Shown: one piece after another, positions 1 to 13,695 of the stretch
Layout of the letters: each line of letters opens with the position of its first letter
How positions within the stretch are numbered: position 1 is the first letter of the stretch
From: Camarhynchus parvulus
Lineage: Eukaryota; Chordata; Aves; Passeriformes; Thraupidae
Direction: 5' to 3'
Length of the DNA: 64,000 nucleotides
NCBI RefSeq assembly: GCF_901933205.1
Contig: NC_044600.1
Span: 9,028,501 to 9,092,500, forward strand
Made by a program: the position numbers and the translations under genes
Notes under the pieces: model-generated
Databases searched by the model: none
What the model saw: only the letters and a program-made list of their open reading frames with translations
What the model was told of the DNA's origin: nothing

Positions 1-3000
1 GATGGGAATTTGAACTACCCTGGGCAGTCCTTTTATTATAACTCAAAATTAGAAGGATGGCATTTTTCATAATTAGGGGAAAAAGCAAGAACAGCTGAAC
101 GACTCCTTGTTATTAAAGAACAAATGAATATTCCTGGCAGATATGTGAATATGAATTATGCTTTTGGATTGTTAGTAATAAAGCAGTGAATATTTCTTGT
201 TAATGTAGGAGATATTTCCCTAGGATTGTTTGCTTACTTGCAATGTAGTGGCTGTGTTCTAGGACAACAGAAAAATAATACTGTATATCACTGTTTTCTG
301 TCTATATTTTTGTAGCAAATTGAAGCTCATAAATTCATAAATTTTGATGGATTCTAGTGAAATACAAGTGTAATAGGGAGATCATCTGTGTATTTTTGTT
401 ACCATTATTAAAATCACAGCTTATGAAGACAAACACTGAGTAATGGAAAAATCAATGTAACAGTAACTCCTAAATTGGGGAGCAAAGTTGTTTGACAGCA
501 GGAAAGAGGGAAAAGCATTAGTACATGTTTAGAATGATTCCCTAAGAGGTCTTTTCTGTCTTTTCCTTGGGGAGGTAAAACTGTTGTTTTGAATTTCAAG
601 ATTTAACTTCTACTGTTTGGATTAAACAGCAAAAAAATATTGAGATTTCCTGATTACTGAGCAGACAATACTTCCAAACTGTTTCCTGATAGAGCTTCCT
701 GGCATCGGGTCAGATGGCTCCAAGATCAATTTAAATACTCTTGAATACCTACATCAAATTTGGAATAGTGGAGCTACAGAGTGCTGGGAGAGCACTGAGC
801 TCCTGCCACTCATGCTGCTGGATCTGTGAGGGAGGGTGTGCACAGTGCTTTTCCTGATCTGTGCCATGTGGTAAAGCTGTCAGGAGTTTCTTTTGTTGCT
901 GCAGAGTTCATCAGTGACTCTTGCAAAATCCTGTTTTGTCTACCATATGTCTCCTCCATGGGTTTTCATCCAGACACTGCTCAGCCAAAAGTCTGTTCTT
1001 CACCATCCACTTCAAAATTGTGGTGTGTGGCTTGAGTGGGACAAAGCATGTTTTGCAGATGGATGATTCAGAGAGGATAATCTTGCTGACAAACACAGGG
1101 TGTTTCACTTGCTAGCACAGTATCTATTAGGTATTTGTGCTCTCGTCTACACGGAAAAGTCCCCTGTTAGGATATGTGGTTGCATCCCCTGAGTGTGTTT
1201 GACTTGCTGCTCTTCCCATGGGAGCATTCCTGCTATGGGAATAAGTCATTCAGAAGCCATCAGGTGGGGGAGTCCCTTCAGGATGCTCCTGGCATAACAC
1301 AAAAGCATTTGCTGTCTTGCTGCCTTGGGGTCAGTTTTATAATTGTGAAATCTGGTTTTATCCAAGTGAAGCTGCTAAGCAGAGAGGGATTTTTTTGATA
1401 TTTATACTGGACTGTTTTAAAAATGTATTTGGAATGTCATTGTTAAGATAAGACCATCAGTAAGCATAATAGATGACTTATCAATTCACTGCACAGTATA
1501 GGCCAAAATATGTACTATAAATACATTTTAACTTCTTTAACCCTGTTTGTCAAGCAACAGTTTTGCAAATGGATCATACAGTTGAGAAGAAAATGTTGTC
1601 ATCATACTGGCAGCTGGGGCAAACTCTGCAGTGCTTAGAAGGAGTGGGTGATACTGAAAAGTAGTTATTTGTCATGGTGAAGCAATGAGATTAATCTGCT
1701 GAATGCTTTATGGCAGTTAATTTTCACTCCTACTTTCTGATTATTGATACTGAGGCTTTGATGAGATGTATTTTCTTATTGTGTTTGAGTGGTTTAATAC
1801 ATGCCAAGTGACAGGTTAAAGCACAAAACAAGTGGGTCTTCATCACTTTGTACTTAGGTAGGGAGCGGAAAGGTGTAAGGTACAGACAGCTTTACGTTGC
1901 TGCTGTTTGATTTGCATGGTGGCTGGGGCACATTTCAGCCTGGCAAGCTCCTGTGTGTGCAGGGAGAGGAGCAAAGGCTGCTCTGTGTGTGTGGCTCTGC
2001 AGAGGGTCCCTGTGTGCCCACCTGTGGCACAGCCCTTGCTGTGCTCCTGGCATGGAGCTTCCTGCAGCACTCTCACTGTCCCAAGTGTCATTGCAGTGGT
2101 CTCAGCAAAAGTATCACCGTGTGTATCACTGCCTTACATCAGCAACTACTCCCTGCTTTGGTTTTTCCTTTAACATGAAACTTTTCTGTTGCTTTTTTTT
2201 CTGGAAGGACCAAACAATTTTCCTATTGTAAAAATCATGTCCTCTGTTTCTACGGAGCCGTGTCCCGTGCAGGTGGGAGCTGACAATCCCTGCTGCCTTC
2301 TGGCATGTGATATAAATAGATTCTGAAAAGGTGAGGCAGGTTCAGCAGCTGGAGATAAGGACAGCACAGGGAACTCAGCCAGGATGAAATGATGATGTTG
2401 TATGGCTGAGAATTTCTTGCTGAAACAGATATTGGCTGTGAAATAGTGGGAGTTGACAAGTATTGCCTGACATGTCTTCTAGGAGAGATTTTCTAGAGAT
2501 CTGTGGACAGATTTGACTTTGCTTTTACCACCTGTTTATGTAAAAAATATTTGAAATTAGAGAATGATTATTCCCTTCCTGAGAATTTTCTCCCTGAATG
2601 CTGTTGATGAACTGTTATATTAATTTCACTGGAAAGAGAAGCAAATAATTGTTTTTGGCAGGTTTGCAGGTTTAATGCTATTTTCTGGTGCTTGTCCTGT
2701 GCAATCTCAAATTAGCACGTAGGTTTATATTAATATATGACATTTTTGTCTGTCAATTACAGGGCAGTGAATATAGTGTCTGAATAGAGTGGAAGGATAA
2801 AATAGAGGGTGCACCTGGTCACTGCAGAAGATGAGCAATATAAGCAAATGTATATGTGCTGCCTTTAATTTCAGACTCATTGTGGGACATAGATACTTCC
2901 TAGTTGCCATTGAGCACAGCGGTCTGACTGTGACAAAAATAGGGTGCCTATGGAAAGAATACATGGAACAAAGTAAATACTCTCCAGTTTTCTGCCTGAT

Positions 3001-6000
3001 ATGAGTACTCTCAGCAATTCAACAATTTAAGACACTTTGACCCTATGGGAATGCAGAAATTCCTTAATATGTTTCAAGGAATCTGACAGATTAAATAATA
3101 CTTTAAGTTCTTTGTAAAATGGTTATGCTGGGGGGTGAATCTTCCCGCTAGAAAATGGGCTAAGAGAATGATTTTAGAAGTTGCAACATCCTCAGTCAGA
3201 AGTGGGGGAAGCAAACTGGTGTTTTAGTAGATGGGGATGACAGATAAACAATAGCTGAGATTTTTGAGAAATTAAAAATTTAAAACCATTTTTAAAGAGA
3301 CAGTGTGGCTCAGAGACTGGTAATAAATAATGTGCCTTTTGCCTGTTCACATTTAGTGAGGACCTGCAAGAATGCTGTTTTTTCCACTTATGAGTGTCAT
3401 AGAGCTGATAATGCTACTGGATTCAATGTCATGTATCATTGTGCTGAGTATTCATTTGTTTTGGTATGAATGAATTTTCTACTTTGTTAGAATGATGGAT
3501 TATACTCAGTACAGATGGGACTGGTGTTGGCTATGGTCTCCTCTCATTAGCTCAGTGAGGAAATTCCCATTGATTTCAGGGAAAACTCGCTTGTGCCAGG
3601 GTTGGAGTGCCTCTGAATGCTTTGGCCTGTGGCCACTTGCAGGGCAAAGGCAGGTGTTTGTGCCAAGGCAGCAGTATGTTAAGTATTTGTGCTGTTTCTT
3701 TGTGGATGAAATGGAGGTGCAAAAATACAAACCCTCAGTCCTTGTGAATGTCATTTTTTTTCTACCTGTGACACTGGAATTTGGCACATTTCCACCCTCC
3801 ACAAATCCTACTTCAAGTACATGGCATTGTGCAATCTGTGATGTTAGTTGTGTGCAAAGTGTTAGTACCAACAAGTTCTGTTTTTCTGATTCATTAAAAA
3901 AACCCTAATGCTTTTTAACATATTAAATAAGGCTGTCCAGAAACTCTCTATTCTGTCTTGAGAAGAGCACTGTCTAAAAATTGTGGAGAAACTGAATTGT
4001 TTGGGAATTTGCTAATGACAAATGTGTGTGATCTTTACCCATCTTCTGCTCTGTGTAGCTACTCTGTACCAAATCTGTACAGCTAAACCAGGCAAGGTCT
4101 CTAACAGAAGCTCCCCAAAGCCTGGGAATATTATGATATATAGTTCTTGGTTTAAGGTCTTGATTTTAATTGGTTAGGAATGGACTGTGAACTTCTGTAC
4201 ATTGTAATCCAGAGTTACCAGAATCTAGAATCTGGAAGTGTAGATTTGGGTTCCCTTTCCTGTTAGTACAGTGAAGTTAGAGCAACTGAATAGTTTGCTT
4301 TGTGTTTTTTGTCACAGTTGGGTGTGGTTAGACACCCTCTTCTGGCTGGAATCTCAGATGCTTGGAGAGTTGAGATGGAAGCTGTTTAATTGGCTTTTGC
4401 TACAAATCCCAAGCCCTTTCTTCCTGACATCCACTGAGTTTCCATTTTATAAATGCCTTTACTGGATGATGGATATTGTGTTGGTGGTCTCACAGTTGAG
4501 ACTAAGGCTGTACAGTTTCTTCCCTAATTTAAATTTTCTTTAGATCTTGTCAGTCTGTGGAGTATGTGTTTTGAGACTTTGCTTTGTCAAATTGTCTTGT
4601 ACCAGGAAGAGTTTGAAAGAAATCAGTACACAGAAGGACAGAAAAGTGTCAGATCTTTCTCATCTTCCCATTCTGCTTTAGTAAGAGAGGGGTGTGTGAC
4701 CCAACACTATCTGGGTCTATCTAGACAGTTGTCTAGAAGAATGTGAATTCTTTTTTCTGTAGTCCATCCTACTTTCAGCCAAGGAATTTTTCTTTTTTTG
4801 TGAGGTAGTGGTGTCAGATGAACCTAAATATGGTGGGTATTCTTGAAGGAGCAGCTGTCTCATTTAGGTGGTAGTTGTCTGGTTCTTTATATACTTACAG
4901 AAGGCTGTCAGTGTTGGTTCTGCTCTTGATTTTGTTTGTGAACATTTGGTTCACCTGGTATTTAAGTGGGCAAGTGAACGTGAAGTGATAGAGCCACCAA
5001 ATTCTCACAATGTGAAGCTGATTCCAAGTTGAATGTATTTTCTTCACCAATGATAAAAGAATGGGTTTCCTGTGTGAGATCAGCTATCTTTGTAGAGCTC
5101 ATTTTGGGTTTTTCAGTATGTCAGGTGTTTCCACAGCAATGCATAAGGTGAAGGGGCATCTCTATATATTGCTTAAGTTATTCTGTAAGTTGCTTTTGGA
5201 GGTAGAATGCACATGGCGGACTATAGGACATACTGAATTTGTTGAGAATCAAAAACTCATATCTCTTTGCCAACCTTCTGAATTGCAGATAGCTGAGCAT
5301 GGGCAGAATAGATGAATCCCAGAGTTCATGACTCAAGACCGTCTCTTAAGCTCATAGAAGCACATTTCAAAAACACACTGGAAAATAAAGCTGTTCAACT
5401 GGTCTTTTCTAGCAGGAGAGAATGAGGTTTCCTGTGATATAGCACTAGGTATTGTGTAGTGAGTTAGTAAGTGTTTTCAGAGTCCATTTATTCTGGGCTA
5501 GTGTTAGACATTCCTGTCCTGAGCAGCATCCTGTTTTGTGGAATCCAGGTACTGCTGACAGCAGGGGCTATGTAGAGGCTGCATGAGTAATTCAGTGGTT
5601 ATGCTAACAGTAAAGAGTTTTACTTCAATGTCCTTAGGGAAGGTACTATACCTGTATGTTGCTAATTTTAACAGCAATCTTTTATTACTTACCTGTTCAG
5701 TGGTAATATGTCTTTCTCAGTTTACCTGAGCTGGAGCCTTTCACAAGCTTCAAGCTTACTGTCATCCGTGAAACCCTTCTATCTGGACTGATTGTGTCTG
5801 CCAGTTACGGTGCTTCAGTGAATCGCTCTGCTGAGGAGCTTGCTCCACGCCTCTGCATCTTAGCAAATTGCCTTCTGAGCCTTGGCACTGAAATGCTGTT
5901 GGTTATGCTTCATTATCTCATTCAATAGAAATTCAGTCTCCTGAAGACTGCAATTAAGTTTCCTCTTTGTCTGAAAGGCACAGAATTTAACTGCAGTCTT

Positions 6001-7294
6001 GTTGGTTTTTCCTGAAGCAGGGGAAGGAGAATGCAGAAAAAACACCAAACCAGAGACAACACACTTTGACCAACATTTTCTTATTTGGTAACTTGATTTT
6101 CCACTGTGTAACATTGATCTGAGATTTGTGATTCTTATAGCTGGGCAGTAGTAAATAGAGACATTTATTATTGCCTGAATGGTGTATGATTTATTGATAG
6201 TTAAAAGAATTCTTGTACTAGTATCTAGAATCCTTTTCCTGTCTTAAGATGAATGAAATATTTCTAGCCTTAATTTCTTATGCTTAAACTCTTGGAGAGA
6301 CAAGTAGTAGAGGAAGAAATGGCTTAGTGATAGGAATATTTGGACAATCCCTTTTCATTTAGATTGTGGAAGACTGAAAAAGAGATGCTCAAGTTCTGTG
6401 CAAAACCATTGCTGATGTTCTGCAAAAGTCCAAAAATCTGGTCTGTAAGCTTTAGTTCCTCCTGGTCCCAACAAATGTCCCTCCTAGTTCTTCCCTTTTT
6501 GTGTCTGCCTTATTCTGTCTGCTGTCCTCAGGCCTGCTGAGTTATTCCCTGCCCCTGTTATGAGCTCAGTGGATTTTTCAAAATGATGACTTTATTATTT
6601 CCCTGCTCTTCACAGTCCTGCCAGACTACCCTGCAGCAAAATGCATTTTAGGTATGAGCTCTCGCCAGCCCTCTAGGAATAAGTCACTGCTTCATTTCTC
6701 ATTTGCAACAGCAATAGCTTCCTCTATCTCATGGGATGCAAGAATAGAAAATTCATTTGTATGGGATATTGGGACTCTGTTGACACAAAGCTGACAACCT
6801 GACTCCTGCTCAGGTTTTTAGGAGAGCTGTAGATGTTATCATTCAAGACATTCCTTTTCCTTGTTGCTTTTTTTTTCCTTTGGTAGGATAGGCCTGTAAA
6901 AATAATTAATTCATCTACTGCTTTGGCAGAGAAAAATAAGACTTGTTGTTCAGAGAAGAAAACAGTATGAGGAGCAGCCCCCCTTCTTAGGAACTGTGGC
7001 TATTAGTTTCCATTGGATGAGGATGAATAGCACCTTGTACTTCCTAGTTATAATGAGAATAAACTTTTTTCCTGGGCTGTTTTTCAAGTTCATACAATTC
7101 TACCAAGAGGTAGTGTAATGTGTTGGCTTCACTCTCCTTAAACAACCTCCCCAAACTTCATCAAACAACAAACACAGCGGTGTTTCTGGCTGTTTTCTGT
7201 GATTTGGGAGGGAAACTGAAGCTCCAGGAAGGGATGCGATGCTTCCCTCCACATTGCTGCACCTTCACATGGGCTCAGCTGTAATATTCCTTCT
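1..7294. other. Unique AT-leaning DNA without a recognisable gene
   Basis: I see no recognisable protein domain, RNA gene or repeat family in this stretch. The longest open frame is 138 codons (3492-3908, plus). It matches nothing I know and has a Trp/Cys/Phe-rich composition that looks like chance. The segment around 1900-2110 is richer in G and C and open in several frames at once, which comes from base composition and is not evidence of a gene. A frame of about 70 codons at 5718-5927 follows a pyrimidine tract and AG but has no convincing donor site. The stretch is most simply intergenic or intronic sequence. Confidence 0.6.
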
Positions 7295-7568
7295 TGTCCT
7301 AGGATGGGGTAATCCTGGTTATTCATACAAACTGGGGGACAAGGGGCAGCAGTGCAGCCTTGTGGAAAGACATCTGGGAGTCCTGGTCAATGGGCAGTTG
7401 AACATGAGCCAGCAGTGCCCTGCAGCCAGGGGGGACATCTGTGTCCTGGGGACATCAGGCACAGCATCACCAGCTGGGCAAGAGAGGGGATTGTCCCACT
7501 CTGCGCTGGGCTGGCCTCACCTTCAGTCCTGGGGACAGTTTTGGGAACACCAAAATAAGAAGGGCGTC
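7295..7568 (+). repeat. CR1 LINE fragment (ORF2 C-terminal region), decayed
   Basis: This is a fragment of the CR1 non-LTR retrotransposon, the main LINE of birds, which encodes an endonuclease/reverse transcriptase in ORF2. Translated on the plus strand from about 7371 it reads LGVLVNGQLNMSQQCPA and, further on, SALGWPHLQSWGQFW. These correspond to the conserved CR1 ORF2 C-terminal pattern LGVLVD..LNMSQQC, followed by an SALVRPHLEYCVQFW-like block. The match fades at about 7295 upstream and 7568 downstream, so both ends are truncated. The CR1 motifs are much altered, including loss of the Lys-rich stretch after the Cys, so the copy is old. The frame stays open over the repeat, but that is not a sign of function. 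The family call is firm; the boundaries are good to perhaps 20 bases. Confidence 0.85.
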
Positions 7569-10500
7569 ATACTATTTGTATGTTCAGGGGGAGGGCTGCT
7601 ATGGGTGATAAATAGAATATTGATTTGGTGAAAGAGCAGGTAAGAAAGAAAAAATAAAATCTGAAAATACTGATGTAAAACATCTCAAAGTCTTAGGTGC
7701 CCTAGGGAGTGAAATGGTCAAAAATTCCAGGGAGATGTAAAGTGTAGTACAAAATGTGTGAGGATGTCTTTCTTAACAGCAGGCAAGCCAGTGACCAGTT
7801 ATGCTGGCAGTTTTTATTCCCTCCAGCAATTTGTGTTTTGGAGGTTTTTTTTCTGTTCATCATATGAAAAGCATTAATATTGTCTCTGAGTTTTCCCTCA
7901 GGTATGAAGTGTTGTATAAGTATCTTGGGTGGCCTGTTTAATATCTTCTGAAAGAATTCTGGGCTTCCTGGCAGACATGCTTTGACAGTCTGGCACTGTA
8001 TTCAGGGTAAAGAAATTGTATTGTGCAGTCACCAGTGAAAGCATTTCCCCCCCTACCCCATTGTCCCTTCTTGAATTCTTCTCTTAGTGCTTAGCCAGGT
8101 TACAACTGTACTTTTTACACAGTTACAGATGGATGTGATCTGTTTCCATCAAGTCAGTTTGAGGGAGACAGTAGATAGTGAGCTCGTGGAGGTTGTAACA
8201 GATAAAGTTCATGCCCGTATTGAAAAGTGACAGGCATGGCCTATGATTTCTGCAGGCTTCAAGTTTAACCTGAAAGTAGATGAGTTGGTCTTCCCTAATT
8301 CCCAGGACTCTGAAGAGATTTGGTCATCAAAGCACTGCATTAAGCACTCAGCTCCAGAATTTAGTACTTAAAAATCCTTGCTCAGCTCCTGTCTTTTCCT
8401 TCTCTGCATTGCCCTGAGCTTGACTCAGCCTGTTTTTGTACCTGATAAACCCCACTGTGCCCTCCTCACCCTGCCCTGTTGCCACCCCTCTGTCCATGTT
8501 CTTCCAAAGGGGATCAGCTCTGACAGTTCCTCGAGGTGGGTTCACACCTGCTCTGTTGTCTCTGATCTTCCCCAACTCAAACTTCCCCAGAGATTTCTTC
8601 AGATGTTCAGGATATAATTACTCTTTTCAAGACTTGCACCCTCAGCCTCTTTTAGGGGAAGTTGTTGCTGTTGTGTGTGGTAAAGAACATTATTTACCTT
8701 TTGAGATGCTTTGGAGAGCACTTTTCCTGCTTGTTGTTAATATCTGCTTTCTTTCCTTACTACTTTCCTGCCAAGTCTTATCTTCCTGGATTCTGTAGGG
8801 GTACACAAGATCACTTGAAGATTTTGTTGAAGATAGTACAATCCCTTGCTCTTTTAGCAAATTCCTGATGTCTTTTCAGTCTTCAGAAACACCTGGCCAA
8901 TTTCACCTCCTTCCTCACTTGTTAGCTGTATCCCCACAATGTCAGTGCTGTGGATCCCTGTGTAACCCGAAAGCAAGTAGCTTAACAAAGGCAAAAAATT
9001 AATGTGGGCAAACTAGTGGATGACAGGAGAGTCACTATACTAATTTTATTTTTTCCCTTTCTTCTTGTCCAAAGTCTTTTCTTGTTTCTTGTGGGCAACC
9101 ACAGCAAGGAAAAACATTGTGGGATTATTTTCCTTACAATGTCCTGAGGCTTACTCAGATGAGCACAGCACTGGGTGGCTGCTTGTCACTCCAGAAGTGG
9201 GGACCTCACCTTGGTGTGTACATGAATGTGTGCCCACTTGTGTTCAGTGCATCTTGCCACACACAGCTCTTGAAGTCAGTGTGGTTTTAATATTTAAGAA
9301 TAGTCTCAGGTGAGGCTTGGCAATCCAAATTGTGCTGCTTTTCTGGGTCCTACTGCCACTTCTTGGGAGCTCACGTAGATTTTCAGAGCACTTTTGTCCT
9401 TTAGGCAATCACAATTTTAACTAAAGCAAACACAAGGCAATATTTTTATGAACTGTCTCAGATGATTGGTTTGTTCAGTCTTTATAGCAGAAGTAGTGTT
9501 GTAAGGAGTGCTTAGTCACTTTTTATAGTGCTGAGTCATGAATGATGAAGTTTTTGGCAACCTGAGAGGGGTGGGCAGAGTTGATACTGAGAAAGTGTTA
9601 TCATGGAACAGAACAGACATGTTAATTTTTGATTTATTTGTAAAAAATAAATTGGTGTTCATCAAAGGGAAAGAACAGAATCAATAAGAAAAGACATTTG
9701 CTTTTCAAGCCTAGTGAGAAAGTATTTAAAAAATGGATTAAAAATAAAATTAAAAGCTATAAAAATCTCTTGGCAGTGTAATTTTTAATCTTAAGATTGG
9801 CAAAGCATACAGGTGGATTATAATACGTTTTACAATAATGGAGAATTGATTGATGACTTGGATTTTGAGTGAATTTTTGATGTAAAGCATAGAGAATGGA
9901 GTAAATACATTTAACAGTGACAGCCCATTATTATAATTTCTTCTTCTTTGAGTTTTACCTCTATGGGATGTTTTCCTCCAAAGTAGAAAGACAGGTCAGT
10001 GTTAGGCAAATAGAAGTTCATCAGAAGAATCAAAGGCTAGAGACAGGCAGAGAGAGAGGTTTATGTGAGGTTGGAAGAGATCCAGCAGAGCAGAAGAGAA
10101 GAAAAAGATGAAGTAAAGGAGCCTCTTCCAGAGATGTGCATTATATAAAAAAGTATCCTGGGAGGCAAACTTATCAATTTAATTTTTATATGCTAGAAGG
10201 TGTTCTGGAGTCAGGTTTTTCCACATTCTTCAGAACCCTAAGAAGTCTCTTTTCATTCTTGGAACCATCTCCCTTCAAGGAGAGCAAATGAAAGAATCCC
10301 CTCTTAGAAGCTTTGCACCTTTTTCCAAATTGCTACCATGGGGCTGTGCCTTACCAGTATCTGGGCATGCTGTTCTTTATTATCCCTGTGCCTGCTACTC
10401 TGGATGAGCTTCTTTTCTGCAGCATTTTCCCTACTCACAGGCAGGTTTCTTACTTAAGAACCCCATTGCTATTAGTTGATACACTTTATTTTGAAAATTG

Positions 10501-11732
10501 TATTTGTTTTGAAATTTCTGAGAATTGAATTGATTTACCCCTGTGTTCTTGATAATGCAATAGGAGGATCTGACTATGTAAAAGAGACCACATCCATCCC
10601 TTCAACATGGGTCTGAGAAATGCAGCATGAAATCTTTCATAGCTTGTCTTGCAGCATTTCCAGCTGCTTTCAGCTTCCCTAGGCACAGTGAAAATGCTCT
10701 TGTGAGCTACATGGATGTTCCACCAATGTTTCCTGCTGAGAAGTGAGGAGTAATGAGCAATACTCTGTCTGTCTGCAAGCCAAAGGCCTTAATGGTAGCC
10801 ACTCCTCCAAGGCCTGGTTGGAGCAGATGGATGTGATAGCCCTTCCTGCCTCAGCCTGAATGGATGAGGTGATTTCACCCCACATGTGGTGGTGGAAATG
10901 CTGGGAAATTGCTGTTCCAGGCCTGGGGACGTGTATATGGCAAGGCTAATTCAATTAGATTGAGAGGACTGATGGGCAGCAGCCTGGGGGCTGAGGTCTG
11001 CCTCATGGGTACTCTCTGGAGAGCCCACTGCCAAGTCTTCCTACATTCTTTGTGTTCTATCAGGTCCTTGGGATGCAAGATTCAGATTTTGGATGAGGTC
11101 ACAAAAAACTGCTTCTGTGTCTGATGCTGTCTAAATAACACTTACCTGTACAAGCCACTGAGAAACTAGCTTGTTTCTGTTCTAGCATTGAGAGACACTC
11201 AACATGTTTTTGACACCATATCTGATTCAGGAATATAAAATCCTAATGACTGCTCCTGTAAGTAGTCCTGTAGTCCAGACTGCCCCTGAGGAAAAAATGG
11301 AGCATCCTGCCTTTTCCCCATACATTCTGACTTCCAAACATTGATGGATAATTGCCAAAACCAGGGAACTAGTGAGTCCAGAAGATCAATAAAAAGCACG
11401 TGGTGGAACTGTAGATAGAAAAATCATACATCTGAGCATTTTTATACAATTCTAATGTTGAGAGTCAGACACACAGACACTAAACCAGCTTTTAATAATT
11501 TGATCCAACTTTATTTCTAAAGAATGCTCTAGTCATGAATAAGCCTTTGCTGAGGATTGGAACTGTTCAAAAGGATTTGTCATTCTTTAATTAGTCTTGG
11601 TAATGAGTCCCCATTTTGGAGGAAAACTGAATTTAGTGGTCTTGTTATTGAATGACCTTGATGTGGTTAAGACACTTGTCTGTATGTGTGTGGGAAATGC
11701 AAATAATGGAAACTCAAAGCCTGTGAGTCTTT

Positions 11733-11751
11733 GGCTCACAGCCTGTGAGCC
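11733..11751. repeat. Perfect 9-bp inverted repeat, 1-nt spacer
   Basis: The sequence reads GGCTCACAG, then C, then CTGTGAGCC, a perfect dyad. A third related arm, CTGTGAG at 11721-11727, lies just upstream and could pair with CTCACAG at 11735-11741, so two hairpins compete. I know of no specific factor or element for it. Confidence 0.7.
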
Positions 11752-13659
11752 TCAGTAATGCACTGGATGTTACTTTAAATTTGCTTGCTTTGCAGGTCAG
11801 ATTGAAGGATGCCTGAGACAAGCAATAAATTTTTTTCCTGCCTTGGGAGGTTGAGCCTGCTGATTAATGCACCTCTCATTTTACTTCAAATGCTTGAATT
11901 CACTCTCCCTTTGAATTTTCTTTGTGGTCCTAGAGGCTTCCAACACTTTTTTTTCCTAAGTAAATGCACATGAGGACTATGACTCATCAGGGTCTCATAA
12001 TTGAATCCAAACATGTAATTTGCTTTAACTACAGTAGCTTTGAATGTGCTAGACAAACTTTCTGTAACATGTTGCTCTGGAAAGCAAAATTGCCCTTGAA
12101 ATAATAAAGGCAGTTTCTTTAATGGTTCATGGCCTACTTCACTGGGCAAATGCTAAAATAAACAGTATTTAGGATTGCATGCATGAATATTTTTGATATA
12201 TAGGTATGTTTTCTTCCACCTTAAATTTATTTCTGTGTGTGTTTTCATTCTCTCAAGATCCCACCTGTATTTTATTTTTAGCATTTTCTCCATATTGCTT
12301 CTTTGTTTTCAGTCCTAAGCTAGCTCCTCAACTCCTTATGTGAATTGCTTTTTCAAACTTAATGGAAGCCTGGACCAAAACAGGCAACAGTGGTTGACTG
12401 GAACAGGCTTGAATTCAGAGAAAACTCTTTATTGCATCCTGGGGACAGTCTAATTTGTGAGAAAAGAAAGCAGGCTGCTGCTTTACTGGGAGAGCAGCCT
12501 GAGAGCACAGCACAGGGGCACTGGGAATATCGGTTTCTATATCTAGTCCTGCTATTAGTTTGCTGGATGGTCCATGAGTCACTTTATTCTTCTGGATCTC
12601 TTTCTCCACCTCTAAACAGGAGATGATGCAAATCTCCTGCCATTTGAAGCTTGGTGATCTCCTGATGGAAATCTTTCATCTGGAAAACCTACTGTGATTG
12701 TCCAAGTGCTGTTAATTAGGCATTACAGTGAAAGTGGTAGTGAGGAAAATGTGAACGTCATCTTCAAATGGAACAAAATTGGTAGCAATGTGTCACAAAG
12801 ATAGAAGGATGGGAAATAGGAGGGAAACAGCTGAAACTATCCAGCTCATATCTACATTCTTCTGTTAAGATGGAGGATTGCCACTTGTGGCACATCCCTG
12901 ATTATTACAGAGCTAGTGAGCCTTTGCTAATTGGTCCCAGCTAAGGCCCTGTGTCTCTCTTTACTTGAAACTGGCTTTGAACTTGTACTTTACTGCACTT
13001 CAGGACCACATCAAGCAGCTGGGAGTCACAGTTGAAAGTGCTACTTGAGATTCCATTGAGGTGAGAGATGAACATGAACCCATCTGTGTCTCACTTCTCT
13101 TGTTCACAAAATAGGTATTAGGCCCACTTGTGAGAACACCCTGGGCCTCATCTTGCTGATCTATAGGAAAAAGTTTTCTGTGTGTTTTGGTGAAGTTCAA
13201 TTCAGACCCATAAAGTCTGGAGCTATGCCCAGGTGTTGCTGACTCCAAGTGGTGCAGCGCTGAATAAGGATGGCTTCTGATCAGTGGGTTCTGTGATTTC
13301 TGTGATTACACATTATTGCTTCTTGAACTCACTCAAAGTAAGCTTATGAGGCAGTATTAACACTTGTGATGAGTGAAATGGGGCTGGGGGAAAGGCCAAG
13401 GTGAGGGATTTACAGGGTTGATTCCTTGCTCTGATGTGTGGTGAGGCCTTGAATGTGTCTTCTGTGTTCTCATTGCCTTCAGGTTTGGAATGGAGTTAGG
13501 GTTTAAACCAAAGTCAGCAGAGCTCCTAAGCATGACTTGGTGCACTGTGAAATGTCTGTGATCATTACACCTTCATGTTTGGCGTGTTTGCTGTGTTTAA
13601 CCAGGGATCTGGTTCTGGCCATAGTGTGAATCTCCTCTAAACCACAGCTGGTGCCTTCT

Positions 13660-13695
13660 TTCTGTGTGTGTGGGTGTGCAGGTACATGTGTGTGG
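13660..13695. repeat. Short GT-rich low-complexity run
   Basis: This is an imperfect alternating T/G stretch (TGTGTGTGTGGGTGTG, then CATGTGTGTGGG) containing isolated C and A interruptions. It looks like a small degenerate (GT)n microsatellite. No function is implied. Confidence 0.7.

Noticed and set aside
3492..3908. 138-codon plus-strand frame
   Set aside because: An antisense frame of 122 codons covers the same bases. No family features were found, and the Cys/Trp/Phe-rich texture looks random.
5718..5927. Open frame of about 70 codons after a pyrimidine-rich acceptor-like site
   Set aside because: No convincing donor and no recognisable protein similarity. A stretch of this size is expected by chance.
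6617..6652. Small exon-like interval between CTCTTCACAG and GTATGAG
   Set aside because: Very short, with a stop at its end in the first frame. Nothing links it to other exons.
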